IMG/VR virus record: IMGVR_UViG_3300021197_001882
Location: 1 to 36,037 of that record
Strand: one strand, 5' to 3'
Length of the DNA: 36,037 nt
From: a virus
Shown: positions 23,325 to 31,138 of the stretch, in pieces
Layout: each line of letters begins with the position of its first letter
How positions within the stretch are numbered: position 1 is the first letter of the stretch
The notes under the pieces: generated by a model
The model's input: the letters and a program-made list of their open reading frames with translations, nothing else
Told to the model about the DNA's origin: nothing
Databases searched by the model: none
Position numbers and translations under genes: made by a program

Positions 23325-24263
23325 TTAGATCTTTCCTACAACAACTTCTATTACGTCTGCACTTGCGCCAGTTTTGTTTTCAAGTGCTTTACCAATAATG
23401 CTACCTGCAGCTGGATCGCTTTCTTCACGCCATGCTTCAGCATGTCCTGCTGTTTCACTAGCAACCATTAAGTCACCTTTATTAATATCACCTATAACTT
23501 TACAAGGAAGGCGTCCCATAAGACCTACTGCTACACCTTCACTTTCACTATTCATTAGGTAAGCAGGATCAGTACTTACTATACCAGCAATACGTTTATC
23601 ATGCTTTGTAGTACATTCTGTGACTTCTTCTTCACCACCAAAAACTAAAACTGTGCCTGCTTCATAATCTTTATCTGATATATACTTCTCTGCCAAGTCA
23701 GCATATTTGGCACTGGAAGCAACACCAGTAAAGGCTGCACTTGTTAGTGTTCCAGTACTTGGGTTATACAATAATCCACTGTCTTGCTTCACTGCAGTTA
23801 ACGCACCACTTGTTGTAGCAGCAAAATACATTTTAAAGTCAGTGTTTGTACTTGTATCACTAGTTACAGTAGCACCTGTTGTAGAAAAACTTAATGCACC
23901 AGAACCGTCAGTAACAATTGATTGTCCGGACGTTCCGTCTGCACTTGGTAACGTAAATGTAACACTACTACTAACTGTTGCAGGTGCCTCAAGAGCAACA
24001 TATTGTCCACCACTTGCATCTTGAAATCTTGCTTCTGCCCTTGCTAGGAAATCAATCTGTGTATTAATTTGAGGACTTGTCAGCGTTTTATTAGTAAGAG
24101 TTTGTGTTGCAGTTAATGTTGGTAATGTCTGTCCACCTGCAGTACTACCATCATGAACTCTCATAGTATCAAGTTGGGTATCTATACTAATCTCGCCTGC
24201 CGCACCTGTAAATGCATTGTTCTGGGCAGTCGTGCCTCTTCTAAATTGTAACTGTGTTGGCAT
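23325..24263 (-). CDS. Tail fibre / tropism-type protein with Mtd-like N-terminus
   Basis: A 312-aa structural protein. The first 45 residues (LQFRRGTTAQNNAFTGAAGE, ISIDTQLDTMRVHDG) resemble the small N-terminal fold found in major tropism determinant and many phage fibres. A TLTNKTLTSP repeat follows, then beta-rich sequence. The C-terminal about 130 residues, from KYADLAEKYISDKDYEAGTV to IEVVVGKI, form a conserved domain shared with the 27079 protein (GIVSTDPAYLMNS, GRLPCKV, GDLMVAS, IIGKALE). This domain may be related to the Peptidase_G2-type autocleaved chaperones of phage appendages. A late promoter at 24281 and an AAAGGA ribosome site precede it. Confidence 0.75.
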   Translation of the reverse strand: MPTQLQFRRGTTAQNNAFTGAAGEISIDTQLDTMRVHDGSTAGGQTLPTLTATQTLTNKTLTSPQINTQIDFLARAEARFQDASGGQYVALEAPATVSSSVTFTLPSADGTSGQSIVTDGSGALSFSTTGATVTSDTSTNTDFKMYFAATTSGALTAVKQDSGLLYNPSTGTLTSAAFTGVASSAKYADLAEKYISDKDYEAGTVLVFGGEEEVTECTTKHDKRIAGIVSTDPAYLMNSESEGVAVGLMGRLPCKVIGDINKGDLMVASETAGHAEAWREESDPAAGSIIGKALENKTGASADVIEVVVGKI

Positions 24264-24280
24264 CTTCTAATCCTTTGCTA

Positions 24281-24287
24281 TATTTAT
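24281..24287 (-). promoter_or_regulatory. T4-type late promoter for the 23325 fibre gene
   Basis: AATAAATA on the minus strand, 17 nt before the ATG at 24263, with AAAGGA as the ribosome site. It overlaps the stop codon of the 898-aa fibre gene. Confidence 0.7.
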
Positions 24288-26983
24288 TATGTAAATGCAC
24301 CCAAGTCTACTACACTGGTACTTCCTACTGGTTCCATCTGATCATAAACTTCGCCTAACGAAACACCAAATGCATCGGAACCGCCTGCTTCAAATGGTGT
24401 TTCTTGTGTGTCTTGTGCAACATTAAAACTTAAATCAAAATCACCGTCACTGCCAGGAGCAGTAGTAGTTGTACTCTGAGTAAATCCACTTGCGCCACCT
24501 TCGCCGCCGGCGTTTGCATCAACATATGCTTTGGTAGCCGCATCTTGGTTACCCACAGGATCTGCAACACTTGTAATACGGTTAGATCCCATATTGATAG
24601 TTTGTGAACTATTGACTGTTATTCCGTTAAATGTTGATGTGCCGTCAACAGTAAGTTGGGTTCCGTTAATAAGTTGTAAACTATCACTTCTAAATCTTGC
24701 ACTAATGTTATTACTGCCTGCTTTCACATGTGCAATTTCTATAATACCATCTTCTGTGCCATCACTAGCATCTAAAATTTTACCAGTAATTTTAGCATAT
24801 AAAACTTCTTGGTCAGCGTCATTTTCGCCTGCAAACTTTATTTGTCCTAGGTAATCTGCATCTGCAACACTGCTACTATTTCTTTTTAGAGTAATCACAG
24901 GTGCTGCACTGCTTGAATCTTCAGTGGTGGTTATTAATAAACTGTCACCTGTTGTTGTGGTAACAATGCTTAGTGTACCAGTAATACTGCCATTGCCAGT
25001 ACCAGTGAATGCATTAATAGTTGGATTTGTAAGTGTTTTGTTTGTAAGTGTTACACTGTTTGCAAGTGTAGCAAAACTATCACTTTGAAGCGCACTGTTA
25101 AATTCCGCTACACTACCAGTCAGCGTATTATTTGCTAGATCAATACTTTTATTAGTTAAAGTGTCTGTAGTTGCTTTACCTACCAATGTATCTGCGGCTG
25201 CCGGCAGTGTTACAGTAACGTCTGCTGTACTTGCTGGTCCGATAAGTGTTACTGCATTAGTACCATTGTTTGTTCCTTCTTTGAACAACAACTTTCCAGC
25301 AGTAGTAGCAGTTGGTATTAATACTGCATCAGTTAAACTTTTATTTGTTAGCGTTTGTGTACCAGTTAGAGTTGCAGCACCTATATCACTGGCAACTTCT
25401 GCTGTTGATCTACTTTCTAATCCACTAGCAGTAAATCTTGCGTACTCATCGTCAGCAACACTAGCACTATCGACCTTAACTGCATTTGTGTTACTAATGC
25501 CAAATGTAAGTGCTGCTTGACCACCTATGTCACTTAGTACTTCACTTGCACTGCGACCTTCAATGGCAGTTCCATTGATGCGTAAGAAGTCATCATCTGC
25601 TGCACCTGAGCCAAATGTAGCAACGTTACCACTGCTAATACCTGCACTTGCAATGTCACTGGTTAGTGCAACGGTACCTGCACTTGCTGGAAGAGTTATA
25701 GTAACATCAGCGGTTGCTGCTGGACCAATTAGTGTTACTGAATTAGTTCCGTTATCAGTATCCTCTTTGAATAAAATACTACCTGCTGCACTGCTACTGC
25801 CTGTTAGTATAGGAGCTGTTAAACTTTTATTTGTTAGAGTTTGTGATGATGTAAGTAACGCTATTGCGCTAGAGTTACTTAAATCAGTACTAGCAATAGT
25901 AATCGCTGCACTACCATCAAATGATTGTCCTGCAATGGTTCTTGCTGTTTCAAGTACAGTTGCGGATCCTGCGTTACCAGACGCATCACCTGTTAATGCA
26001 CCAACAAATCCAGTTGCTGTAATCTTACCAGTACTTGGATTGTATGTTAGTGTACCATCAGATTCTAGTCCTAAGTTACCACCATCTGTATCGCCACCAG
26101 CAGTGAATATAAGAGCATTGCTTTCGTCTGTAGATTCGTTATCTGTAATAGTAACTGTTGTTGCAACTGTGGCAACGTCTGCTGTACCTGTAACATTACC
26201 TGTAAGTGCACCAGCAAATCCAGTAGCAGTTATTACACCTGTACTTGGATTGTATGTCATGTTACCATCGGCTTCAACACCAATATTACCAGAGCCTGCT
26301 GCGCCAGCACCGAATAGGATTACATTATTCTCATTTGTAGCCTCATTGTCTGATACTGTAACAGTAGTTGCAACACTTGCAACATCAGCCGTTCCTGTTA
26401 CGTCACCAGTTAAGGCTCCAGCAAATCCAGTAGCAGTTAGCACACCCGAACTACTGTTGAAAGTTAGGTTGGTTCCTGTTTTAGGAGGTAAATCTCCAGT
26501 GGCCGCTGTAACAAAAAGTACATTACAAGAAGTATCTGAACTCTCATCTGCGGCGGTTATTGCTGTTGCAATTGCTGCTGTACCTGAAGTGTTCTGGTTA
26601 CCAGCAGTATTAACACCTGGAAGATTAATTGCTGCACTACCATCAAAACTTACGCCGCCTATATTTCTTGCTGTAGCAAGAGCAGTTGCAGTTGCAGCAT
26701 TACCTGTTAATGCACCAATAAATGCATTTGCTTTAACATCAGCGTAACTAGAAATAGTAACATTACCTGCAGTAGTACCAGTTTCATCTGTATTGATTAC
26801 TGCAAATTGATTTGCACTTTCATCATATATAATAGCAGCATTTGTATCACTGCCTCTTTCGATTACAATACCTACGTCTTTGTCAGCACTACCACTTTCA
26901 CCACTGTTCAAACGAATAAGTGGATCTGTAATATTTGTAATGTCAAAATCAATTTGACTGGCTTTAGGTCTTGTAAACGCCAT
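24287..26983 (-). CDS. Large repetitive tail fibre protein (898 aa)
   Basis: An 898-aa protein dominated by Ala, Thr, Ser and Gly in short beta-repeat units. The N-terminus MAFTRPKASQIDFDITNITD is followed by an IERGS...DESANQF module. Next come at least three copies of a unit with LTFNSSSGVLTATGFAGALT or YNPSTGxITATGFxGALT, then TLTNKSL repeats with LLFKEGTNNGTNAVTLIGP. Near the end QDAATKAYVDANAGGEGG is the helix-like segment often seen before the tip of phage fibres. The C-terminal 60 residues are short and have no recognised chaperone. It has its own late promoter at 27010 and an AAAGGA site. It probably forms a trimeric fibre that contacts the host. Confidence 0.75.
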   Translation of the reverse strand: MAFTRPKASQIDFDITNITDPLIRLNSGESGSADKDVGIVIERGSDTNAAIIYDESANQFAVINTDETGTTAGNVTISSYADVKANAFIGALTGNAATATALATARNIGGVSFDGSAAINLPGVNTAGNQNTSGTAAIATAITAADESSDTSCNVLFVTAATGDLPPKTGTNLTFNSSSGVLTATGFAGALTGDVTGTADVASVATTVTVSDNEATNENNVILFGAGAAGSGNIGVEADGNMTYNPSTGVITATGFAGALTGNVTGTADVATVATTVTITDNESTDESNALIFTAGGDTDGGNLGLESDGTLTYNPSTGKITATGFVGALTGDASGNAGSATVLETARTIAGQSFDGSAAITIASTDLSNSSAIALLTSSQTLTNKSLTAPILTGSSSAAGSILFKEDTDNGTNSVTLIGPAATADVTITLPASAGTVALTSDIASAGISSGNVATFGSGAADDDFLRINGTAIEGRSASEVLSDIGGQAALTFGISNTNAVKVDSASVADDEYARFTASGLESRSTAEVASDIGAATLTGTQTLTNKSLTDAVLIPTATTAGKLLFKEGTNNGTNAVTLIGPASTADVTVTLPAAADTLVGKATTDTLTNKSIDLANNTLTGSVAEFNSALQSDSFATLANSVTLTNKTLTNPTINAFTGTGNGSITGTLSIVTTTTGDSLLITTTEDSSSAAPVITLKRNSSSVADADYLGQIKFAGENDADQEVLYAKITGKILDASDGTEDGIIEIAHVKAGSNNISARFRSDSLQLINGTQLTVDGTSTFNGITVNSSQTINMGSNRITSVADPVGNQDAATKAYVDANAGGEGGASGFTQSTTTTAPGSDGDFDLSFNVAQDTQETPFEAGGSDAFGVSLGEVYDQMEPVGSTSVVDLGAFT
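26395..26560. repeat. Fibre DNA repeat, copy A
   Basis: Encodes TAATGDLPPKTGTNLTFNSS ... TATGFAGALTGDV in the 898-aa fibre protein. It is visibly similar at base level to copies in the neighbouring 938-aa fibre gene (27480-27606 and 27607-27795). Boundaries are approximate. Confidence 0.7.
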
Positions 26984-27009
26984 ATATACATTCCTTTATT
27001 AACTGCTTG

Positions 27010-27016
27010 TATTTAT
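27010..27016 (-). promoter_or_regulatory. T4-type late promoter for the 898-aa fibre gene
   Basis: GATAAATA on the minus strand, 26 nt before the ATG at 26983, right after the terminator of the preceding gene. Confidence 0.75.
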
Positions 27017-27031
27017 CCGTTGGGTATAGTC

Positions 27032-27059
27032 AAAAAAATAGCACCCGAAGGTGCTATTT
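27032..27059 (-). terminator. Intrinsic terminator with UUCG loop
   Basis: On the minus strand AAATAGCACC-TTCG-GGTGCTATTT is a perfect 10-bp stem closed by the very stable C(UUCG)G tetraloop and followed by T residues. It ends the 938-aa fibre transcript. Confidence 0.92.
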
Positions 27060-27078
27060 CTCTTATTGTTTTTAATGA

Positions 27079-29895
27079 TTACATCATTAGTGCTAGTACT
27101 TCAATAACGCCTTCGCCGCCTTCATTAGCTTCGATTGCCTTACCAATTACTGTGCCCATTGCTGCTTCGTTATTAGCCATTGCCATACCGTTGCCTGCTG
27201 ATACCATTAAGTCACCTGCTGCAACTGGGCCTGTTACCTTACAAGGAACACGACCTGCTAGTGCTAGTGCAACACCTTCCTGCGCACTGTTCATCAAGTG
27301 TGCTGGATCAGTACTTACAATACCTGCTACTGCTCTGCAGTTTGCAACATCACATTCTGCCAGTTTGCCTTCGCCTGCAAAGTGTACAACAGTACCAGGA
27401 GCAACTTCCTCGTCTGCTGCGTACATCTCAGCCAAGTCAGCGTATTTTGCACTTGTTGCTATACCTGTAAATGTTGTGGTTGTTAAGTTACCATTTGCAC
27501 TATCAAAAGTTAAATTCGTACCTGATTTTGGAGCCAAATCGCCAGTAGCGGCTGTAACAAACAACACGTTACACGCAGTATCACTACTTTCGTCTGCTAC
27601 TGTCACTGCCGTTGCTACGTCAGCCGTACCAGTTACATCACCTGTAAGTGCACCAGCAAATCCTGTTGCTGTAAGAACGCCTGAACTACTATTAAAAGTT
27701 AGATTAGTTCCTGTCTTAGGAGGAAGGTCACCAGTAGCACCTGTAACAAAGGTTGGAAAGCATGTAGTATCTGAACTTTCATCTGCTACTGTTACATTCG
27801 TTGCAGTTGTCGCTGTGCCTTGGAAAGTACCTGTCTTAAGATCGATACCGTTTGCATCAATAACAACACGCTCTGTGCCGCCTGTGTCCATGCGTATTTT
27901 ATCTTCATCACTTGACTCTTCAGTCTGAATCTGTGTATCTCCATCTGAGTCTGTAATAGTAAGTACAGTTGTAGTTGTTGTGAACTTACGCACCTCAATT
28001 AGGTCACCTGATGCAGGAGCTGAAGTAAATGTCATTGTTACTCCACTTATACCATAAACAGTTGTTGGTTCTTGAACCACACCGTTAAGCATAACAAGTA
28101 CGCCTGCAACTGTATAACTGTCTGAACCACTAAGGGTTGCAAGTGTAAATGCAGTTGTAGATCCATCACCATTAAATGTTTGTGAAGTAGCAAGTGTAAA
28201 TGATGAACTAACCCCTTCCCAACTGTCGTTGTCATAGTATTCAATTGCATTAGTAGTTGTATTATAACGGAACATACCAGTTACGGGAGTACCTGGACGC
28301 TGTGCAGTTGTACCACGAGCAAGTAGCATTGCGCCTGTGTCGTTAATATCTAAAATAGCGTTTGCATTTGGTGCTCCACCAATACCAACATTGTCTTGAC
28401 TTGCGTCAACTGTAATCAATCCAGTCTTACTGTCACCTTCCACAACAAAGTCAACGTTTGCACCTGCTTCGTTAACACGAATTGCACTGCCTGCAACACC
28501 ATTAATAGCGAGGATACCAGTTGCGTTAGTTATAGTAGTATCTGTACCATTGTGTCCTATTGTAAAGTCTGTGCCAGCACCAATTTCTAGTTGTTTATTA
28601 TCTACAGTGATGCGGATATCTTCTACAGTTGTAACAATACCTGCAGTTGAAACTGCAAATACACTTGAACCAATGTCAATACCACCGTCTGCATTTAATA
28701 GACCATCTGCTGTTAGTGCACCATTAAATTGACCAACACCTGCACTACTAATTGTCGCACCGGTTGAACCATAGCCGCCACCTACTGCAACACTGTCTGC
28801 AGTAATAGCACCTGCTTGGAAACCACCTGCTGTAATAGTAAGGTTTCCTGTACTTGTGCCTGTTGCTGTTGTTGTACCAACAATAAAGAGATCTGCACTT
28901 TCGTCCCATGCAATAATAGCATTGTCGCCTGTTGAACCACGTTCAATTACAATACCGCTGTCGTTAGCGTTTGAACCAGCACCGTTGTTAAGTTCGATCA
29001 AGTTATCACTAACTACACTGTTTGTTGTACTAATAGTAGTTGTTGTACCTGATACTGTTAGGTTACCACTAACAGTCAAGTCGCTACCTATTGTTACATC
29101 GTCAGGAAGGGCAATGTTTATTTTATTATTGCTTACTGTGGTAACAATTTCGTTTGCTGTGCCTTCGAATGTTAATGTATCAGTACCTACTGTGACTGTA
29201 TCATTTGAACCACTGTCAGCCGCGACTGTAAGAGTAGAACCACTTGAAACACTGCTATCAACATATGCTTTAGTAGCAGCATCTTGTGCGCTACTTGGAT
29301 CTGCAACATTTGTAAGAGCGTTTGTGTTAAAGTCAACTGTTTGACCACTTGCAACATCAAATGTTCCACCAACAAATAATTGTTTAGCAATACCAACACC
29401 ACCATCAACAATAAGAGCACCAGTTGATACACTTGATGACACTGTAGTAAGATCAACATTTACTGCACCACTGAATGTACCTGTTGAAGCTGCAAGTGCA
29501 CCTGCTTGTAGTCCTGCATAACTTGAAATAGTTACGTTGCCTGCGGTGTCGCCATCTTCTGCGCCTACGTTTGCAACAACAAATTGATCTGCACTTTCGT
29601 CCCATAGGAATGCTTGGTTGTCATCTGAACCACGATTGATGAGTAGACCACTGTCTACACTTGCTGATCCGCTTGCTTCTGCGCTTAATGAAATAATCGC
29701 ATCTTCAATACGGGTGTTGGTTGTACTAACACTTGTTGTAGTACCACTGACTGTAAGGTTTCCACTAACTGTAAGGTTACTACCATAAGTTAGGTTGTTG
29801 GCCAGTTTTCCTGCAGTTACATTATTATCAGCAATTTTTGCTGTGGTAACTGCACTGTCAGTGATCTGGTTAGTTTTAATTCTGGTCAATGCCAT
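27079..29895 (-). CDS. Large modular tail fibre protein with conserved C-terminal domain (938 aa)
   Basis: A 938-aa protein. The N-terminus (MALTRIKTNQITDSAVTTAK, IADNNVTAGKL) is a type common in phage fibres. It then has LTVSGNLTVSGTTT units twice, each followed by an (I/V)xRGS...WDESAD module, and QDAATKAYVDSSVSSG. A GTTAQRPGTPVTGMFRYNTT unit, a GDGSTTAFTL...LNGVVQEP...TFTSAPA unit and two LPPKTGTNLTF-type units follow. The last 125 residues, from SAKYADLAEMYAADEE, are homologous to the end of the 23325 protein. The variant late promoter CTAAATA lies at 29933. The modules shared with four neighbouring genes suggest recombination among fibre genes. Confidence 0.75.
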   Translation of the reverse strand: MALTRIKTNQITDSAVTTAKIADNNVTAGKLANNLTYGSNLTVSGNLTVSGTTTSVSTTNTRIEDAIISLSAEASGSASVDSGLLINRGSDDNQAFLWDESADQFVVANVGAEDGDTAGNVTISSYAGLQAGALAASTGTFSGAVNVDLTTVSSSVSTGALIVDGGVGIAKQLFVGGTFDVASGQTVDFNTNALTNVADPSSAQDAATKAYVDSSVSSGSTLTVAADSGSNDTVTVGTDTLTFEGTANEIVTTVSNNKINIALPDDVTIGSDLTVSGNLTVSGTTTTISTTNSVVSDNLIELNNGAGSNANDSGIVIERGSTGDNAIIAWDESADLFIVGTTTATGTSTGNLTITAGGFQAGAITADSVAVGGGYGSTGATISSAGVGQFNGALTADGLLNADGGIDIGSSVFAVSTAGIVTTVEDIRITVDNKQLEIGAGTDFTIGHNGTDTTITNATGILAINGVAGSAIRVNEAGANVDFVVEGDSKTGLITVDASQDNVGIGGAPNANAILDINDTGAMLLARGTTAQRPGTPVTGMFRYNTTTNAIEYYDNDSWEGVSSSFTLATSQTFNGDGSTTAFTLATLSGSDSYTVAGVLVMLNGVVQEPTTVYGISGVTMTFTSAPASGDLIEVRKFTTTTTVLTITDSDGDTQIQTEESSDEDKIRMDTGGTERVVIDANGIDLKTGTFQGTATTATNVTVADESSDTTCFPTFVTGATGDLPPKTGTNLTFNSSSGVLTATGFAGALTGDVTGTADVATAVTVADESSDTACNVLFVTAATGDLAPKSGTNLTFDSANGNLTTTTFTGIATSAKYADLAEMYAADEEVAPGTVVHFAGEGKLAECDVANCRAVAGIVSTDPAHLMNSAQEGVALALAGRVPCKVTGPVAAGDLMVSAGNGMAMANNEAAMGTVIGKAIEANEGGEGVIEVLALMM
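27480..27606. repeat. Fibre DNA repeat, copy B
   Basis: Encodes TAATGDLAPKSGTNLTFDSA near the end of the 938-aa fibre protein, a diverged copy of the units at 26395-26560 and 27607-27795. Boundaries are approximate. Confidence 0.65.
27607..27795. repeat. Fibre DNA repeat, copy C
   Basis: Encodes TGATGDLPPKTGTNLTFNSS ... ATGFAGALTGDVTGTADVA. The peptide is almost identical to copy A in the next gene, and the two are visibly alike at base level. Boundaries are approximate. Confidence 0.7.
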
Positions 29896-29932
29896 TTGGG
29901 TTCTCCATCCAATCGCGTTCTAATTATATCTG

Positions 29933-29939
29933 TATTTAG
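29933..29939 (-). promoter_or_regulatory. Variant late promoter for the 938-aa fibre gene
   Basis: CTAAATA on the minus strand, 37 nt before the ATG at 29895, with a TGGAG ribosome site. It differs from the other sites at one position. A TATAAATT-like sequence about 45 bases further upstream may be an extra promoter. The 109-base gap between genes holds nothing else recognised. Confidence 0.45.
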
Positions 29940-30004
29940 CGTAAGCAAAGATATAATGTAGTCACAGTAATGCAACGCCAAAATTTATAATTTTTAACGT
30001 GAGA

Positions 30005-31138
30005 TTAGTGGAAGTCTACCCAACTGCCGTTAGCATAGCCTTGGAATTTATGTGTGGTTGTGTTATATATAACATCGCCATTTGCACTTGTTAGTGCATT
30101 TCTTTGTGTAGTAGTAAAACTCTGAAACTTCTGCGCTGGTTGTGCGGTGCCACTGTGAAAACTTCTAACTTGTATCACATCACCAGTAGCAGGAGCGTTA
30201 GTAAAAGTCAGTGTAGTGCCACTTACACTGTATGCATTAGATGCTTCTTGCACTGTACCGTTTAGTGTTACTAGCACTGCATTTGTAGTTGTACTTGCAC
30301 CAAGTGTAAATGCTGTTGTGCTATCGTCTCCACTAAAATCATTTTTAGTAATAGTATTATTAGCGCCAACAGACACCCATCCACTTCCGTTATAGATTTC
30401 TGTTTGGCTAGTACTGCTATTAAAACGCAACATACCAGTTTGCCCGGTTGGGCGTTCACCTGTTGTGCCTACAGGAATAATAAGTCCACTGTTAGCATCA
30501 ATAGCAACATAACCTGTGCCTGCAGGTTCAATAATTATTTCTTCATTTGTAGTTGTAGTTTGTAATCTATTGTCTGTAAACGTAAATGCGCCTGTGTCTC
30601 CACCAATACCAAATGTGCCACTGTATCTTGCACCAGCAATGTAAACACTTTTGCCACTAAAACTAATACCATTGGGCAGGTTAGTACCAATAAAGTGTAG
30701 CACGCCACTTTGATAGTCAAAGAACCATTCATCATCATTGCCACTGCCTGTAGCAAACACTTGACTTCCGCCACTGGCTGCAGATCCTGCGTTACTGCTA
30801 GTGTGGATATAAACTTTAACTTGATATGTACTACCAAACTCTGGACTAACCCAATCTGTTTGTCCTGTTTTCCAAGTTCTATTTGCAGCGGCAGTTGCAT
30901 CATTAGAGGTTTCTATTGGTGCAGAAGTTGGATAAACTGTTAGTACACCTGCACTACTCGCTGGCTGTGTGGCAGGTATACTACTTGCTTGTGTTAAAAC
31001 TTTATCTCCACGAAGAACAAGTGGTGATGCAATTGCTTCATTGGGTGCTTTCTTTGCGGCGTTTGTGTCAGTTTTAGTTGCAGCATAACCTAGTTTTTTC
31101 CAAAGGTAGTCAACTTTTTGGGTATCTGAAATAGCCAT
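30005..31138 (-). CDS. Virion structural protein of fibre cassette (377 aa)
   Basis: A 377-aa protein. It opens with a helical DTQKVDYLWKKLGYAATKTD segment, a pattern I associate with marine T4-like structural proteins. It continues with beta-rich sequence that includes FGSTYQVKVYIHTSSNAGSA and DEWFFDYQSGVLHFIGTNLP. The C-terminal 160 residues carry two modules also found in the 27079 and 34053 proteins: PVGTTGERPTGQTGMLRFNS and GDDSTTAFTLGASTTTNAVL ... TFTNAPATGDVIQVRSF. Its ATG overlaps the stop of the PKD gene (TAATG), so the two are probably made together. A fibre-shaft or adaptor role is likely. Confidence 0.7.
   Translation of the reverse strand: MAISDTQKVDYLWKKLGYAATKTDTNAAKKAPNEAIASPLVLRGDKVLTQASSIPATQPASSAGVLTVYPTSAPIETSNDATAAANRTWKTGQTDWVSPEFGSTYQVKVYIHTSSNAGSAASGGSQVFATGSGNDDEWFFDYQSGVLHFIGTNLPNGISFSGKSVYIAGARYSGTFGIGGDTGAFTFTDNRLQTTTTNEEIIIEPAGTGYVAIDANSGLIIPVGTTGERPTGQTGMLRFNSSTSQTEIYNGSGWVSVGANNTITKNDFSGDDSTTAFTLGASTTTNAVLVTLNGTVQEASNAYSVSGTTLTFTNAPATGDVIQVRSFHSGTAQPAQKFQSFTTTQRNALTSANGDVIYNTTTHKFQGYANGSWVDFH

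Noticed and set aside
23325-24263. Diversity-generating retroelement suggested by the Mtd-like N-terminus
   Set aside because: No reverse transcriptase, no template repeat and no C-type-lectin variable end were seen; the C-terminus is a different conserved domain.
25527-26747. A 406-aa open frame on the plus strand opposite the 898-aa fibre gene
   Set aside because: It mirrors the Ala/Thr/Ser codons of the fibre gene, giving a hydrophobic Val/Ala/Pro-rich product with no domain, ribosome site or promoter. Similar shadow frames lie opposite most of the fibre genes.
29940-30004. Possible second late promoter or small RNA in the gap between fibre genes
   Set aside because: Only a TATAAATT-like match in AT-rich sequence; no hairpin or conserved feature supports more.
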